Source: Sclerodactyla briareus
Lineage: Eukaryota; Echinodermata; Holothuroidea; Dendrochirotida; Sclerodactylidae
Direction: 5' to 3'
Assembly (NCBI GenBank): GCA_026419785.1
Contig: JAODTK010004287.1
Coordinates: forward strand, 104,606-168,605
Length of the DNA stretch: 64,000 nt
Both the position numbers and the translations under genes were made by a program. The notes beneath the pieces are model-generated. The model did not search any database and was not told the origin of the DNA. It saw only the letters and a program-made list of their open reading frames with translations. Positions 22,960 to 36,079 of the stretch are shown piece by piece (the first letter of the stretch is position 1; each line of letters opens with the position of its first letter).

Positions 22960-24667
22960 TATAACTGAAATGAGGCTGTTTTTTCGATCTTCGAAAAACG
23001 CAGCCTACATGATAAACAGGGTAATCTAGGCTAGGCTTCCATGGAACGCATACTGAGCCGAAACCCTGAATAATTGCTCGATTTGAGCTGAAATCATATT
23101 TTCAATCGTAATGCATCCGTCAACAAATGCTTGATTGCCAGAAGTTCCTTTTTCACGATCTTACCAACCACTCGCAACCACCACCAATTTCCGTGGGATT
23201 TAAGTCTTTTATTAGCATTAACCAGACATCCAATTAACATTCTAAGGGGCTGTGGCCTAAAAGGCAAACCTCACGGAATGACAATTCTTACATCTCTGTA
23301 ATGTTTGATGTTGGCTTTCACCAGTGACAGTTTCGTTACAACAAAAACAAAATTTGTTTCACTACAAATTTCACACAATTTCTGACCTCTGATCTAGTCG
23401 CCATTTTACACCAAAATTAAATTGTGTTCATCTGCTCAGTTTTCAATGCATCGTCAATCTTTATTTCTACATTGCTTGTTATTGGCAGAAGCAGCATCAG
23501 GTACCCCACTCTTGAATGCCAGATGTCATCGCCCTTCCGGCCCACCACTTAGGGTGCTGGCAATTCCCTGCTCGAAGTCATCACTCAGTTGCCACAGGAA
23601 GCGTCAATCACATCTCCTTCACCATTGGGCACCATTCCCACCACATCTTGGACAAGGTCATCAGCCAATTGCCACAGGAATGCAAGCCATCTATCACACA
23701 TCCTGCAGCATGGTTACCAGGCCACCATCAGTATGCCTACATATGACTCATTTGTCAGAGTCGTGGTTAGTGGAACTTGTTTTCTACTCTACCATGCTCA
23801 TATGCATATTGGAATGCATGTTTTGCCAGGATCAATGTTGTAAACACTGCCATAAAATGTGTGAGTGGAGCACTGTCTTTGCACACTGAATTGGTTTTTG
23901 TAAGTTTTACTGGGGATGGTTGCCTTGCGGTAATTACAATGAAAAATAAGGTACTGTGTATAACTTGTGTGTCTCAAATTGGTGTAAACAGTAACTGTTA
24001 CAACAAATGAGTACTAGTTGACTAATACGAGTGTGAAAACCAGCGGTCTAGACTCCTCAACGACATTTGGAAGGTCAGATGCATTTAGTAGTTCTGGCAA
24101 ATATGGGGAAAGTCAAAATGGTCGTTCCCCAATCGCAGTACCTAACACAAGGTTTTTGTCATCACTCACGGGTCAATTCTCCGTTAACTAATTTATATTT
24201 GTGGGGTCGGTCATTGAAATACCAGTGATTCCCACCTGTTGACTTTCAATGGATGACTTCATGATACAATAGTGCGGGTGATTCATTTATTGACATCCTT
24301 CAAACTTTGTTCTGGGCATTACGACACGCAATATCATCTCAAGATGTCTCCCCCACCAACTGTTTAACTTTATACGTAAATCACTACCCTAACTCGTGCT
24401 ACTTGTGCAGATTTGGTGAAAGATTGATAAATCGTGTAAAACACTTTGTAGTCTTTGTATTATTGCACTATATATGAATGCTGGGTATCTCCTCTCTGTG
24501 CGAATCCGCACTAAATTCCACGATGGAGTTGTGTAACAAGAGCTATCAGCGGAGTCTGAAATGGTTGCGAATATCCCAACTGACAGCTTACCTTCTTGGG
24601 CAAAGCTATTCAATGAGTCAGCTGAGAGGCAGTCAAATTTTCTATGTGATATGACTTTCAGTTCAGT
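22960..24667. other. Intergenic, no supported gene
   Basis: A cluster of overlapping plus-strand open frames at 23,422-24,010 is open in three frames at once. This is typical of base composition rather than coding, and includes a partial internal duplication around 'ttgccacaggaa' (23,590 and 23,669). Confidence 0.35.
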
Positions 24668-24900
24668 TTTTTGATTCCTTGACGTCAGAGGAATCTATGT
24701 AAGTCATGACAGTGTGTTCTATATGTGTTTGAGTATGGGTGATGCCTAAGCTCGTTGACACAAGAACTCTACCCTACCTGGATGGAGGAAGCTTATCCTC
24801 ATAAGAAATGTTCATAGTCGCCAATAATGAGCGGCACAGTTTCAGAGCTTCTGTCGCTATTGGTCGAACATGGGGGTATCAGAAATAAGTCAAGGAATTA
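24668..24900 (+). mobile_element. Third S1-type element, eroded
   Basis: The left arm GATTCCTTGAC is at 24,673-24,683 and the right arm GTCAAGGAATT at 24,889-24,899. The interior retains 'gatgcctaagctcgt', 'ctacctggatgga.gaagct' and 'gccaataatgag', as in the first element. The 3' hairpin has decayed. Confidence 0.55.
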
Positions 24901-25379
24901 GTAGGCGAAATGAGAGGATGTCAGTGCCAGCTGCCACACAAGTGGAAATGGGCTGGGTGGGGTATCCGAAATGAGGCATGAAACCATGTATACTAGCGGT
25001 AGTTAGAGGTGATCAAAGTTGATGTGCATTAACCAGAACCTAGTGGGTGAAATGCTCCTCTCAGATGATTTGGCCGTTATGGTTGTACAGAGCTTATCTT
25101 TTCTTCGACAGTTTCATCTTCCTACTGGGGTTCCGACCTGCTGTGAGGAATGGTTACTGAGCTGTTCTTAAAACCCCGTGTTGCAGAACAGACCAAATTG
25201 AAGTAGTCCTTCTGATATTTAAACTAGGGACAATGCATTGATCGTATTGTATGAACTGACAGAAGATATAGATGAATCACTCTTGCCCGTAGATCAACTG
25301 CTACTTGTATCCTCATCTAAAATTCAATACTGCTGGTCAAATGATCTCACACACATGTGCTAAACGTTTGATGCCCTAT
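24901..25379. other. Intergenic, no gene seen
   Basis: No repeat partner or exon found. Confidence 0.4.
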
Positions 25380-27235
25380 TTTGCTTATATAATCAACATG
25401 TTACGACAGTGTTTTAAACAAACGTTTCAGTGTACCATCAATGAAACGATGTGTAAGAGAAAATTCTATGGTTTAATAAAAATGTTTTGAAAATATAGCT
25501 TCCGTATACATATTGCAAACATTATGGCACAATTTTTTTTCGGCAAGTGTCCTAATATGGAATTTTGAACGAAACAAAAACGTTCTTAAGTTATTGCAAA
25601 TTGCCTGCGCTTACCTGCCAAACGTACTACAACCTTGTTGCCACCAATGTTTCATGCAAATGTTTCATATGTACTATGATGTACTGCAAAAATTTCATGA
25701 CTATTCGAAACGTTTTAATAAAGTATTTTAGATCTTAGGGCTAATTATACAATGTTTTTAACAACGTTCAAGACAATATTTCGGCAATATTTTTACATAT
25801 GATTGAAACGGTTTTTGGAGAAAATGTTTGCTGCAACCTTTGTGGAATAAGTACAAATATTTCGAAGCGTTTTGATTGTGCTGGCTGGAAATATTTTGAA
25901 TCTTTTCATAAATAATAACATGTTATAGACGTTTTGACGTATTCTCAGACAACGTTTCTCAAGAACATTTCAAGTAAATGTGTTTTTGTGTTTGCTGTAT
26001 AAAAATATTTTTAAAACTATATCATCGACATATGTGATAACGTTATAACAATATTTTAAGAAGCCAAACGTTTTGACGTATCATTCATAAAACATTGCAC
26101 GAAGTTTCAGGAACCGTGTTTCCAAAAATATTTTCAAAACATTTTGCATCGATAAAGTGAACACGTTGCATCAATGTTTTTAAAAACATTTCGTCGCAAT
26201 ATGTATGGAACGCTTCGAAAACGTTTTTGATATAACGATTCTGTACAATATTCTGACGACGACGTTCCACGTAATATGTTATTAACATGTGTCGACAAAT
26301 CATTTAAGCAAACATTTTAGTGTGCCTCGAAAAAACGTTATTTAAATGTTTTTTGCATTGTTCTCCACAAAAAAAAAAATTCGGAAATATTCCGTATACA
26401 TATTACAAACATGATAAAACAAAAATGTTAGGCAAACATTTTGATGTGCCATTCTTAACTGCAGCTGACCCGTTTTTAATAATGTTCATTTAAAATATTC
26501 TCAACATATTTTGCTGACATATACTGTTGCATGTTACACCAGTGTTCTAACTAAATGTTTCACGTAATCATGTAAGTAATATTGCAATACCGTGTCTACG
26601 AGACATTCGCCAAAATAGCCCAAAAATATTTTTGGGGCATGTTTTGCTCCGCATTGCAAAAATGTTTTAACCGTAAACGTTTTGACAGACTTATCAAGAA
26701 ACGTTAATAAAATTTTTTAAACCATGTTGCGACAATTTTTTTAGGCAAACCTTTGAGTGTGCCGTGGAAAAAAAAACATATTAAAATGTTTTTTTGCTTA
26801 TAATGTTTCTCAAAAATCATTTTGAAAATATTCGTATACTATTACAACATGATACAACAAAACTTTAAGCCCCAAAGATTTTTTTTTTTTGATGTGCCAT
26901 TCTTAAAACGTAGCTGGAACGTTTTAAATAATGTTTATTGAACATATTTGCAGAACTACTGTTTAGCCAATGTTACAACAACATGTTACACCAGTGGTTT
27001 GAGTAAAATGTTTCCACGGTACATGTAAATAATATGGCAGAAAACGTTTTCGACGAAACTTTTCGCCAAAATATCGCCAAAATATTTTTGGGGCATATTG
27101 TAACACATTGCAAAACTTGTTTTACGTAACGTGTTGACAGACCATTCGAGGAACGTTAATAAAATGTTTCAACATATTTTGGTCCTATTTATTACAAATT
27201 GTTTTCGGTAAGGTTTTTGGAAATATTCTGGACAA
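25380..27235 (+). repeat. AT-rich higher-order satellite, period about 443 bp
   Basis: The landmark 'aggcaaac.ttt.agtgtgcc' occurs near 25,403, 26,307 and 26,748. The landmark 'cgtatacatattacaaacatgat' occurs at 25,504, 26,392 and 26,832. Spacings of about 443 and 2 x 443 show four tandem higher-order units. Inside each unit many shorter motifs (acgtttt, aacattt, aatattt) recur at 50-60-bp pitch, so the unit itself arose from a shorter repeat. It is non-coding. Confidence 0.8.
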
Positions 27236-27289
27236 TTTGTTTACTATTATTAAAACGTTGCTGGATTCATGGATTCCTAATGAACTACA

Positions 27290-27520
27290 TGGCCGTATCC
27301 AGGAATCTTCAGTAGAGGAGGGGGCGCAAAGCATGAGATATGGCCGTCCTGGGTGTGCCCCCTCCCCCTTTGATGCCGATATGTCAAATTTTGAAGCCTA
27401 TAGTTGTAAACGATTTTTTTCCGGACAGTCACTCAACATTCGTATTTTTAATACATTTTTTCATGACAAGCCAATAGGGAGGGGGCTGTTGCGCCCCCCT
27501 GATCCGCCCCTGCGACAAGT
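27290..27520. mobile_element. MITE-like element with GC-rich imperfect terminal inverted repeats
   Basis: The left end 'gtatccaggaatc..gaggagggggcgcaa' and the right end 'ttgcgcccccctgatccgcccctg' are imperfect reverse complements within 235 bp of AT-rich DNA. The insert follows the satellite directly. Superfamily and target duplication could not be fixed. Confidence 0.4.
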
Positions 27521-28369
27521 GCAGTGTTTCCGTCCATCCGTTTGGTCGTATATTTAATGCTCGAATTTTTAGTCTCTCCTCATTTTCTCGACAGATACTC
27601 TCTTCCTACGTACCTATATAACCACCTCATTCCCTGATGTTCATTATAACCAAGGGAGTGCGGTTTCCCACTTAATTGGGATCCGGCACTGGGAATCCTG
27701 CACTCAGTTCAACTGTATTCTGCAAACATATTCAACTCCTCCCCAAAGTTGGGATCCGCAAGTCCTGGATGATAATGATATTAATAATACCGAAATTTTA
27801 GCAGTTTTAAGCGCGTTATGACTTATGAGGTATGACACCGCGGACAGAAACGGTACCTATGTCGCGCGTAGCGCGAGAGTTTTTTTCAGAATACTGATGT
27901 CAAAAATTACCCTCTTCGTGTTCACTTGCGCATGGGGAGGAGAAGGGAGAACCCCCGTATCTACTCCACTGCGTGTGGCTAATCGCGGACGGCTGAATAA
28001 AACGGAACGTTGACATTGTATTATAAACGAAAGACCATACGTAATTGAAAATCATGACACGGTAGGGGACATACTCAATGTGCGACTCATCCATTGGCCT
28101 CACAGAAGTAGTCAGTAGCCCTAGCCCCACTGTTTTTCTATTTCGCGAGTAGTCAGCCGTTGCTCACATGCGCCTCTTCCTACTTTCCCAATCATTTTCG
28201 GTATATGGCTGCTGAAAAGTGGCCGCCCAGCCGCCCGTTTTCGACGCGCCTGGTTCGATATAGTACCAGACGGTGGAGACAGCCGCTCCCCTTAAGCATT
28301 AGGAATTAATTTGTGCATGGGATGGGGTAAAAACAATTGGAATTGCGAAGACGTAATGCATAGTGATTT
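27521..28369. other. Intergenic, no gene seen
   Basis: Mixed composition with a direct repeat of 'gttgggatcc'-type blocks near 27,676 and 27,744. No exon supported. Confidence 0.35.
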
Positions 28370-29010
28370 TGGGTTCCTGTAGTACTTGTAAGCCCGAGCT
28401 ATCTTATCTTCTGTCTGTCTGTCTTTCAACATCGCCTTTTCGGCCCCAAAAAGCGTGGAGTCATTCTGTGAGGGATGTCGACCAAACTTTGTCTAATAGC
28501 CGTACTGTCAGGGTGCCCAGGGATTTGAGGTCCCAATCCCCACGGGGGCCATCATGTGGACTTTACGCAAAATGCTTCTTTTTCTCTCCTCCAACGAATG
28601 TAGTGCACAGTGCACAATCGGTCATAATGATTGTCCAACAGCCGTACCTCCGGGATGTTCAGGATGTTGTTTGCAGAGTCCCACTTGGGCCCGTACGTCC
28701 ATTCTATGAAATTTCACACAATTGTACTTGAAATGCATCTACTCCCACAAGCTCAATTTATTTTCTTTACATGTAATGTTCTTTGAGTAGAGGGCCATAG
28801 GGAGTGTTCGGAATTTGGGCCGCATTGTCCCAGTTTTGCCCTATCTATGACAATACTTGAAAATCTGTATCCCCTACAAATTCTGTTGCACAGTGCCGAT
28901 GTTCTGTCATAATGATGTCTAATAGCCGTGCCTTCAAGGTGCCCGGGAATTTAGACGCCAAGGTCCAGTGTCACTTTGGGCCCTAGCGGTCCATTATGTG
29001 GCATGTCCAT
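28370..29010 (+). repeat. Second array of satellite family S3
   Basis: A TCTGTC tract at 28,408-28,422 is followed by about four S3 units carrying 'gtctaatagccgtac', 'cagggatttg.ggtccc', 'catcatgtgga.tttacgcaaaatgcttc' and 'gtgcacagtgc'. Order and spacing match the array at 11,020-12,180, but no Helitron terminus follows. Confidence 0.7.
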
Positions 29011-30394
29011 GACTGCTAAGCATCTTTGGGCCATATGAAGTCGAACATTCCTCATACTGTACATTTGTCTTTGTCCCTTTGTGATCTACAGCACATCGGT
29101 GATCTAGTTGTATATAATTAGAAGATAACACGTTAAATACATATATTTTGGTAAAAACACGTGGATATTCCTTTGGTGTTTTGTCCACACGGGTACTTCT
29201 TCCGCCACAGAACTTTCACGTTGAGAGTGTCATTATTGCATGAAAACCAGGACGGAGAGTTCTTCAGTGAACGTCAATATATTTAAACGTGATAATTAAT
29301 TACTTAGAGGTTTTCGGTGCTCTCCTTCTGTGCGAATGTATTCTCGTTGTTGAAACATTTTTTCTTCAGCTAGTGACCGATCCTCGAATGTGCAGTGTCA
29401 ATACTCCACCCCATATTGTGATCTCAATTGCTACAATTGTTTGAACAATTTGTTGGTTCCAACAACCATTTTTCATGTTGACCCTTTGCTTGTTTGCATA
29501 TAACGCACTCATATTTTCACAACAGGGCTATTGTCTATTTGTGTTGGGAAGTAGAAAAACTACCATTATTGCGGAAAACGTTAAACATACAGAAGCGCTT
29601 AATCTGGCCTTCCACCATCACGTCTCCACGTGATGTGATGCTGATATTATCTAATTGGAGAATTAACCATTTACATGTTAAACCGTTCGTGGGCCTATTC
29701 GAAATATTATTTCGTAGTAGGGGAATTATGGTTAGTTGTTCAGTCAATGTCATTAAGTCTGCTACCCCGCACAGTTCATTTCTTCCATCCCGTCATAAGA
29801 GATAACTAGCTAATCGATATTCGCCCAACACAATAACCACTGTTGCGAAATTCTGGTATCCAGCTCTGGAGAAGCCTAATATCGTGTTTGACGTCCGCGT
29901 GTAATCACCTGCCCCCCCCCCCCCCCCCACATCGGGACGCCAGAGAGCATCTCCCTGTAACCGTTGTACATCTTAAGCATTTAGTGCTGCCAGAACGTGC
30001 CGTATCCAGGTCTGCCCCCTAGCGCCTGGGGATAGTTTACTTAGTGCTCGATGTAGGGGGTCTCGATTAATTTTTGTGTCTAGGTCCGGTCCTTGAACCT
30101 TTCTGTACTGAAATTCGCTTCGAGACCATCAAAGTATTGTGTCGTTTTTTTTTTTTCTGAATTAATGTTTTAGTTCAGATTAGAACCATCCTGCATCCAT
30201 GTTTTTAGCTTTACTATAACACGAGTGGATTGGGGCCTCAACTATGGTCAATGTGGAATCAGTTTTAACCACTTAGGCTCGGTGTTTGTTGGTAGCTCCA
30301 ACCGCGTTGCGTCCCTCAAGTAGTCCCGTACAGTAGCAAGGAGTTGGAATTGCTGGTTTTCGTTCTGCTCCCAATATCGTGATGTTCTGTTCGA
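29011..30394. other. Intergenic, no gene seen
   Basis: Contains a long C homopolymer at 29,912-29,930 and a T run at 30,147-30,157. Open frames at 29,494-29,805 (+) and 29,535-29,753 (-) are mirror images without a recognised product. Confidence 0.35.
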
Positions 30395-30590
30395 AGCTGT
30401 AGAGCGTGGTGCAGGAACGGTAGAGTGCCCGCCTCAATGCCAAAGGGTCTCTGCTTCAAACCGTTGTGTCGACAAGATACCATTTCCACCGCTCCTTTCT
30501 CGTGTAATGGCGGTCCCGGTGCAGGAATTTTCCACGCCTGCCTCTTAATATTGCCAAACTGAATCACACTTACGGTCGTGCGGAATGTAG
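30395..30590 (+). mobile_element. tRNA-derived SINE
   Basis: A Pol III type-2 promoter is visible. An A-box-like TGGTGCAGGAACGG is at 30,407-30,420, with the neighbouring 'tagagtgcccgcctc' typical of tRNA D-arm and anticodon sequence. A B-box-like GCTTCAAACCG is at 30,453-30,463, one mismatch from the consensus and at tRNA-like spacing. A non-tRNA body of about 120 bp follows and ends against an (AT)n tract that could be its tail. It is too divergent to be a functional tRNA. Confidence 0.5.
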
Positions 30591-30594
30591 ACAT

Positions 30595-30617
30595 GTATAA
30601 TATATATAATATATATA

Positions 30618-30671
<54 letters not shown>

Positions 30672-30771
30672 ATATATATTTATATCTATATAATATATTA
30701 TATATATATATATATATAGATATTAATATAATATATATATTATATAGATATAATATATATATATATATATA
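30595..30771. repeat. (AT)n microsatellite, about 175 bp, interrupted
   Basis: Almost pure alternating TA with TATC and TTAT interruptions. The open frame across it is composition only. Confidence 0.95.
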
Positions 30772-31546
30772 TGTGGTGAGAGAGGGTCCTTAATGTTTTT
30801 GTTGGCTGTATTGTTTAGGCTTGTTCATGCTTATTTTACTTTTAATCCAACCCTAATATATTGAACCTGACCATGATAAGAATAAAAATAATAACCAGTG
30901 CCAGACTTGGGAACCCCATACTATGCCACGCCAATCCAGAACTCTCTAGCAGACTGATCCTGTGATAGAAGAGAAGAAAGGTGAATATTTAGTGATTTCA
31001 TTTCAATCACTTACTATTTTAGTTGGGAGTGGAGGGCATTAATTGGTGAATTGAATTATGCTAGTTACTGTCGTAGCCTGAAGACTATCCCACGCATATC
31101 ATAACCGTGAACATGGCTTTGTTTAGAATTTTAGTTAGTTCATCTGACGTTGACTGCACAGTCCCCATTGTTCTCATCCAACTTATCGACTGTACCGTTG
31201 GATGCTTTATTGGATTGGCTACTTTCACATGAATAGTTTATGCCTCTGTCATCAATCAGGATGTCAAAGAATTTAATAGCGATTCGGGCCTACGAAGTAC
31301 TATAGTACTCAAGTGTAGCCCCGGCGGTTGGTGCATTGTTTTTCTAGGGGGAATTAGCTAGCTGTTGAATTAGTTGAATAATGAGCATCTTAAACCCCAG
31401 CTACAGTTTCCATGTATCCATTAAGCTTAATAGATTGAACTGATAGGTTATTGGGAAATGGTCCACAAGTTTAGTTACTCATGAGGACGCATGGGCCACA
31501 CATCCCAAAAAAGAAGAACAGCACAGATCTTAATAATTCGCCCACA
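30772..31546. other. Intergenic, no gene seen
   Basis: Unique-looking DNA without supported exons. Confidence 0.4.
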
Positions 31547-31648
31547 ATGTGGTGGTGTGTGTGTTGTGTGTGTGTGTGTAGGTTGTGTATGTTTTGTGTG
31601 TGTTGTGTGTGGTTTGTAATGTGTGGTCTGTGTGTGTGTGTACAGAGG
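31547..31648. repeat. (GT)n microsatellite
   Basis: About 100 bp of TGTGTG with GGT and ATG interruptions. Confidence 0.9.
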
Positions 31649-31834
31649 CTCACAGTACAGTTCGGACTTGTTGGTCTCCGTCTCGAGTTTGTGCTCCTGC
31701 TTCTCGGTCTTGGTCTCGGGTTTTCGGGACACCCTCTGGTCTCATTCGGATGGCCCAGTCTCGACTACACAACATGCTTGGATGCCACCCGCGGTGGGAG
31801 CATCATCGTCCGCCCAACAAAAAGCATAGGAGTT

Positions 31835-32600
31835 ATTTTTGATTCCTTGGTCCAGATCGAGTGAATTTGGGGTGTAGCTTTCTTATGGGAGGTAACGAGA
31901 AACCCTATATGTTTGGGTGTGATTGATTGGGGGTTCCTTTCGAAGAGAAATAGGAAATATCAACAATGATATTTTGGCACTTTGGGCTTGTAAACATACT
32001 AACTCAACCCACTGGAAGGATGAAGGCGCTCATACTTGGTAGTGATGTTCCCCATGTGAGTACATTGATACCCCATTTTTTTTGGGGGGGGGGGGGGTTG
32101 GTACGGTCATGGAGGTAAACGTGGAAATCCTCGAAAACACGATAAGTCCAGAACAGTTGTCCGATCGAGATGAATTTGCGGGTGTAGCTTTATTATGGGA
32201 GTCAAGAACCCATTGTTTTGGGTGTGATTGTGGGGTCATTTGTGGGAAGAAAAGAAATAGGGAAATTGTCAAACAAAAATGATATTTAGTCAATTTTGGC
32301 TTGTAACACGCTAACTCGACCTCAAAACGTATGGATTGAGCGCATACTTGGCATGTGTGTTCCCACGTGATGAGTACATGATTCCCCATTTTCTTTTTTT
32401 GGGGGCGGGAGGGGTTTGGTCAAAGGTCACTGAGGTCACAGAGGTCAAAGTATGAAATCGTTGTAAACATGATGAGTACTAGACAGTTGGTACGATCAAG
32501 CTGAAATTTGGTGTTGTAGCTTTCTTATGGGAAGGTACAAGAACTATTATTTTGGGTGTTGATCGGGGGAATTTTGGAAAAAAAAAAAAAAATAGAAAAT
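31835..32600 (+). repeat. S1 tandem repeat, about 2.3 units
   Basis: Begins with 'tttttgattccttgg', resembling the S1 left arm. It continues with 'ggtgtagctttcttatggga', 'ggcttgtaaaca..ctaactc', 'catacttggtagtg..ttccccatg' and 'aaacacgataagtcc' at a 320-bp period. Runs of T, G and A up to 13 long interrupt it and inflate indels. Confidence 0.75.
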
Positions 32601-32719
32601 TGGTTAACACAAAAATTTGTTTGGGCCAATGTTGGGGGACGGGACTGAAGGTAGACCTAGGAACAAAACTTTTAAATTTGGAATTATTAAAAAGCCAAAA
32701 ATGAAACACTTGAATAACG

Positions 32720-33110
32720 ACAGTGGCATCCAGGATATGTTAAAAATGTTGGAGAGTAAAGGGTAACCCATACCCACCAAGTTTAATGAAAATCCCAGTC
32801 AAACTTTAAATTACGCAAAAATTATGTAAATTAGGCCACGTTGGAATGGCCTCCAGTCGACATTGATCATGATATAATAGAAAAAATGGGAAAGCAAGGC
32901 AAAGCTATACCCACCCGGTTTCATGGAAATTCAAAGCAACTTCAGCGATTCCGCGTAAATTATGCAAATTAGATACATTGAATGATTCTATTGACCCTGA
33001 TCTTGTCACGACAGTTTCGGGGCGGAAGGTAGACCATATTCACCGAGTTCCGTGAAAATCGACATAACTTTACATTCCGCATAAAATTATGCAAATTAGA
33101 CGACTCTTAA
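32720..33110 (+). repeat. Satellite family S2, three units
   Basis: Blocks 'cccaccaagtttaatgaaaatc....actttaaattacgcaaaaattatg.aaattag' recur at about 32,774, 32,914 and 33,038 (spacing 125-140 bp). They match the units at 9,780-10,230. Confidence 0.75.
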
Positions 33111-33274
33111 TTAGTATTTAATGCTGAAAATCTAATCATTCAATCTACCCTATATCATGCACATCGATCGTGATCACCACCCAACCCCCCCCCACCCGAT
33201 ACTATATGAACATAATTTCAAAAAACACGGTCTGCACCGTTCGGAGGAAAAACCCTGCTAACGAAGAAGTGGGG

Positions 33275-33326
33275 ACTTAACACATACACACACACACAAT
33301 TCCACATTACATACATACACACACAC
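33275..33326. repeat. (CA)n-rich tract
   Basis: Two short CACACA runs separated by 'attccacattacata'. Confidence 0.8.
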
Positions 33327-33384
33327 GACGAGGTGATCGATAAGTTTCTCATTAAACTTTTTTTCAGGCGCGAGACAAAAAAAA

Positions 33385-33490
33385 AAAAACCATATTATGA
33401 ATTAATGGACTTTTTCGCGATATGAATAACGCCTCTTTTGCTATTATGAATAACGGACCCTCTTTCGCTATTCGCGATTATGAAAACAGG
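33385..33490. repeat. Minisatellite, left part (unit about 27 bp)
   Basis: Four or five imperfect copies of 'tatgaataacggaccctctttcgctat'. The same unit resumes at 36,080-36,420 beyond the LINE. Confidence 0.75.
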
Positions 33491-33499
33491 GCCTTCTTC

Positions 33500-35850
33500 G
33501 TTTTAGTTTAGTGAGGAAGGGTCCGGAAGGACAAAGTCCTCATGAACGACCATGAAACCACACAACCCAACAAAGCGAACGAGCCCAGGACGCTACATAT
33601 TCGCCTACAATTGTGAAGAATAATTTCAAGGGTGTTCTTGAAGGGCATTCACACCACTAGAAATAAAGACATTTTCTGGAAGGCTATTTCACTCGTCGAT
33701 GACTCTCTGTGACAAAGAAGTGTTTCCAATCGACAGCGAATACCTAGAAGCCGAGGTGGGGCCACCACGAGTAGTAGTCACATTGGAAAACTCATCGAAG
33801 TCGAATGCCAAACCATCAAGCTATGGACAATTTTGAAGACCTGGATCAAAACACCCGAAACCCGCCTCAGCTCCATTGAAGTTCGCCCAAGACGCCTGAG
33901 TCGTTCTCGTACGGGAAATCTATCAGGCTACTAATCAATTTAGAGCCTCCTCTGAACCATTTTCAATCAACCTGCTTATATTTCACGAAATAGGGTTACA
34001 CACTTGGATGAATACTCGAGTGAGGTCTCACTAGTTTGCTTGAAAGAGTCTGAGAAAATATATTCTCATCAGGAGGAAGTGAAATGCGCTTGATCAGACC
34101 ATGAATCCACTTTCCGTTGCCTTTGCAGCTTCAGCACTCTGTTTAGAAGGTTTCAACGAACCCTCGAAGAACACAACCAAAATCTTTTTCCGAGTCAACC
34201 ACCTGAAATCCTGATCCAGTCCACAATGAATGAGGCATACTATTTTGGAAACCAAACATGCCCCACGTTACACATCCAGCCGTTGAAAAACATTGCCAAT
34301 CAGAAGACCGCTTGGAAATCAGGTAAAAATCATTCTGCACATTGTTGACATTCGTCGTACGAGAAGAACTTTCGGTACAACTTTGGTCGTATGCCAAACG
34401 TTTTCAATCTAGATTGCACTGATGATCAAGATCGTTAATTGTAGTCGAAAACAGAAACAGTAGGGGTCCAAGGGGACCGATCCTGTGGAACGCAACTATG
34501 ACATTCTGCCAAGTAGACGCCCAACCGGTAATTATAAAAACCGTTGTTCCTGTCATGACAGCCACCCTGGATCATTGGGGACATTCCCGTCAATACCAAA
34601 AACTCTGTAACATCTCCCAGGAGTTCTAAAAGAATAAAACAAAAACGAACGGCTCTTCTGAAGCCATGCTGGGATTGCTAATCAGATTCGTTCCATCGAA
34701 ATGGGTAACCATATGATCCCGAAACGCTCGGTTCAATCACCTCACAAAGATACTGGTGAGACTGACAGGCCTGTAATTGCTAGAAAAAAGACGGTACCCT
34801 TCTTGAAAAGGCGAAAAAACACGCCCTCTCAAATCATCAGGAACAATACCTTAACTCTAGAGTTTTATTGAAATGTCAGCTAACGGGGTACAGAGATAGT
34901 CTGCAAAATACTTCAGAAATAAGGGGTAAACAGCATCGGGCCAGGATATTGCCATGCTTGAGACCCTGAGACAATATCACCAACGCTTTCCTGGTAAATT
35001 CAAACCAACCACGAGCTTCATTTGAATTTTCCCAGTTCTCCTGCGTGAAGATTGGGGCATATTTATTGAGAAATATCTGACATGTCCTGACTTGTCTTTA
35101 ACCTTCTGCTTCCCCCTAATATGAGAGAAAAACGCACGGGTTGTTCTTAACATATTTCGTCATATGACTCTCAAAATCAAGTTGAGCACCAGGAACTAAA
35201 CGTTTGACTAGACTCTGCTGAACTTTGAATTGGAGGATCACTTTGAAATGTGATGATGAAGGATCACATACTAAGACCTAATCCAATATGTTTGCTTCCT
35301 AAGGGAAATGTACATTCTGAGAAAGGAAACAACTCCTTGCTCTGATTGGCATGGAGAAATCAGAACCATGTCTGCACTCCTGACTCCGGACCATGACAAT
35401 CTGGATAGTGAAATCGCCCCAAGATATCGTGATTATTTCCAGAAACTCTGTGCCAAAATTTCGAGCAGACGGGAGTCGTTATCTTCAGAACTCTTGGAAG
35501 AACGATACACAACGCCAAATGTTATGCTGCCTGGGAATCCCCGAGGAATGGATGGAAAGCTACCATTGATATTCGCGACCCAATTACTATTAAGATCAAA
35601 CCGACAAACAACAATACCCCACCACCAATGCCCCGAGTAGTTTCCGTACGATCCTGCCTATAGACAACATAACCCGGAATAGTACCCCAGCTGTGGAAAT
35701 GTCTTGGTTCACGACTCTGTGATACCAACTACGTCAGGATTGCGTTCCTCCAATGGAAATCCGAGTCTCGAGTTGTTCTTGATACTCTGAACTTTAGCGC
35801 AGACAAATGACAACTTGCAACGCCTAACATGACTATCACTAATACTTACC
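33500..35850 (-). mobile_element. Non-LTR retrotransposon (LINE) with APE endonuclease and reverse transcriptase, degenerate
   Basis: On the minus strand, 35,520-35,730 encodes GYVVYRQDR and, after a gap, GGGVLLFV, the core of an apurinic-type endonuclease. 'RYRDYFQKL'-like sequence appears downstream. Between about 34,850 and 34,400 come RT blocks: 'QACQS..YLCEVIE' (the NYRPVSLT..KVIE region), 'QHGFR', 'LLELLGDVTEFL' and 'LAECHSCVPQDRSP', which matches the VPQGSVLGP block after a frame change. Near 33,720-33,640 is the C-terminal 'RVINEWNSLPE'-like motif. This order is that of CR1/Jockey-group LINEs. Stops and shifts are throughout, so it is inactive or poorly polished. It sits between two halves of one minisatellite. 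Confidence 0.75.
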
Positions 35851-36079
35851 GGATCCATAGCCTATGACTATTACTAACGCCAGTTCTACTCTCCGAGACC
35901 CCGCCCCCTCATCTAGTTTAACAGTACCCTTCGACCAAGTGTTCACCAACTGCCTAGAACGTAGCACTGGACCCCGTTCAGATGAAGCGAAAACTCCCTC
36001 CTACCCCGAAACATCAACAACATCAACAAAGTGAACTCCCCTATGTGTGCACTCTCGCTCTAGCCAAGCGTTCAAACCG

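Noticed and set aside
23422..24010. Overlapping open frames up to 155 codons as a gene
   Set aside because: Three frames are open together and the segment contains a local duplication. No domain or consistent exon structure.
30395..30470. Functional tRNA gene
   Set aside because: A and B boxes are recognisable, but the arms do not form a full cloverleaf and the sequence continues as a SINE body.
30578..30793. 71-codon open frame of Ile/Tyr
   Set aside because: Translation of the (AT)n microsatellite.
31475..31864. Open frames on both strands rich in Cys/Val or His/Thr
   Set aside because: Translation of the (GT)n tract and its flank.
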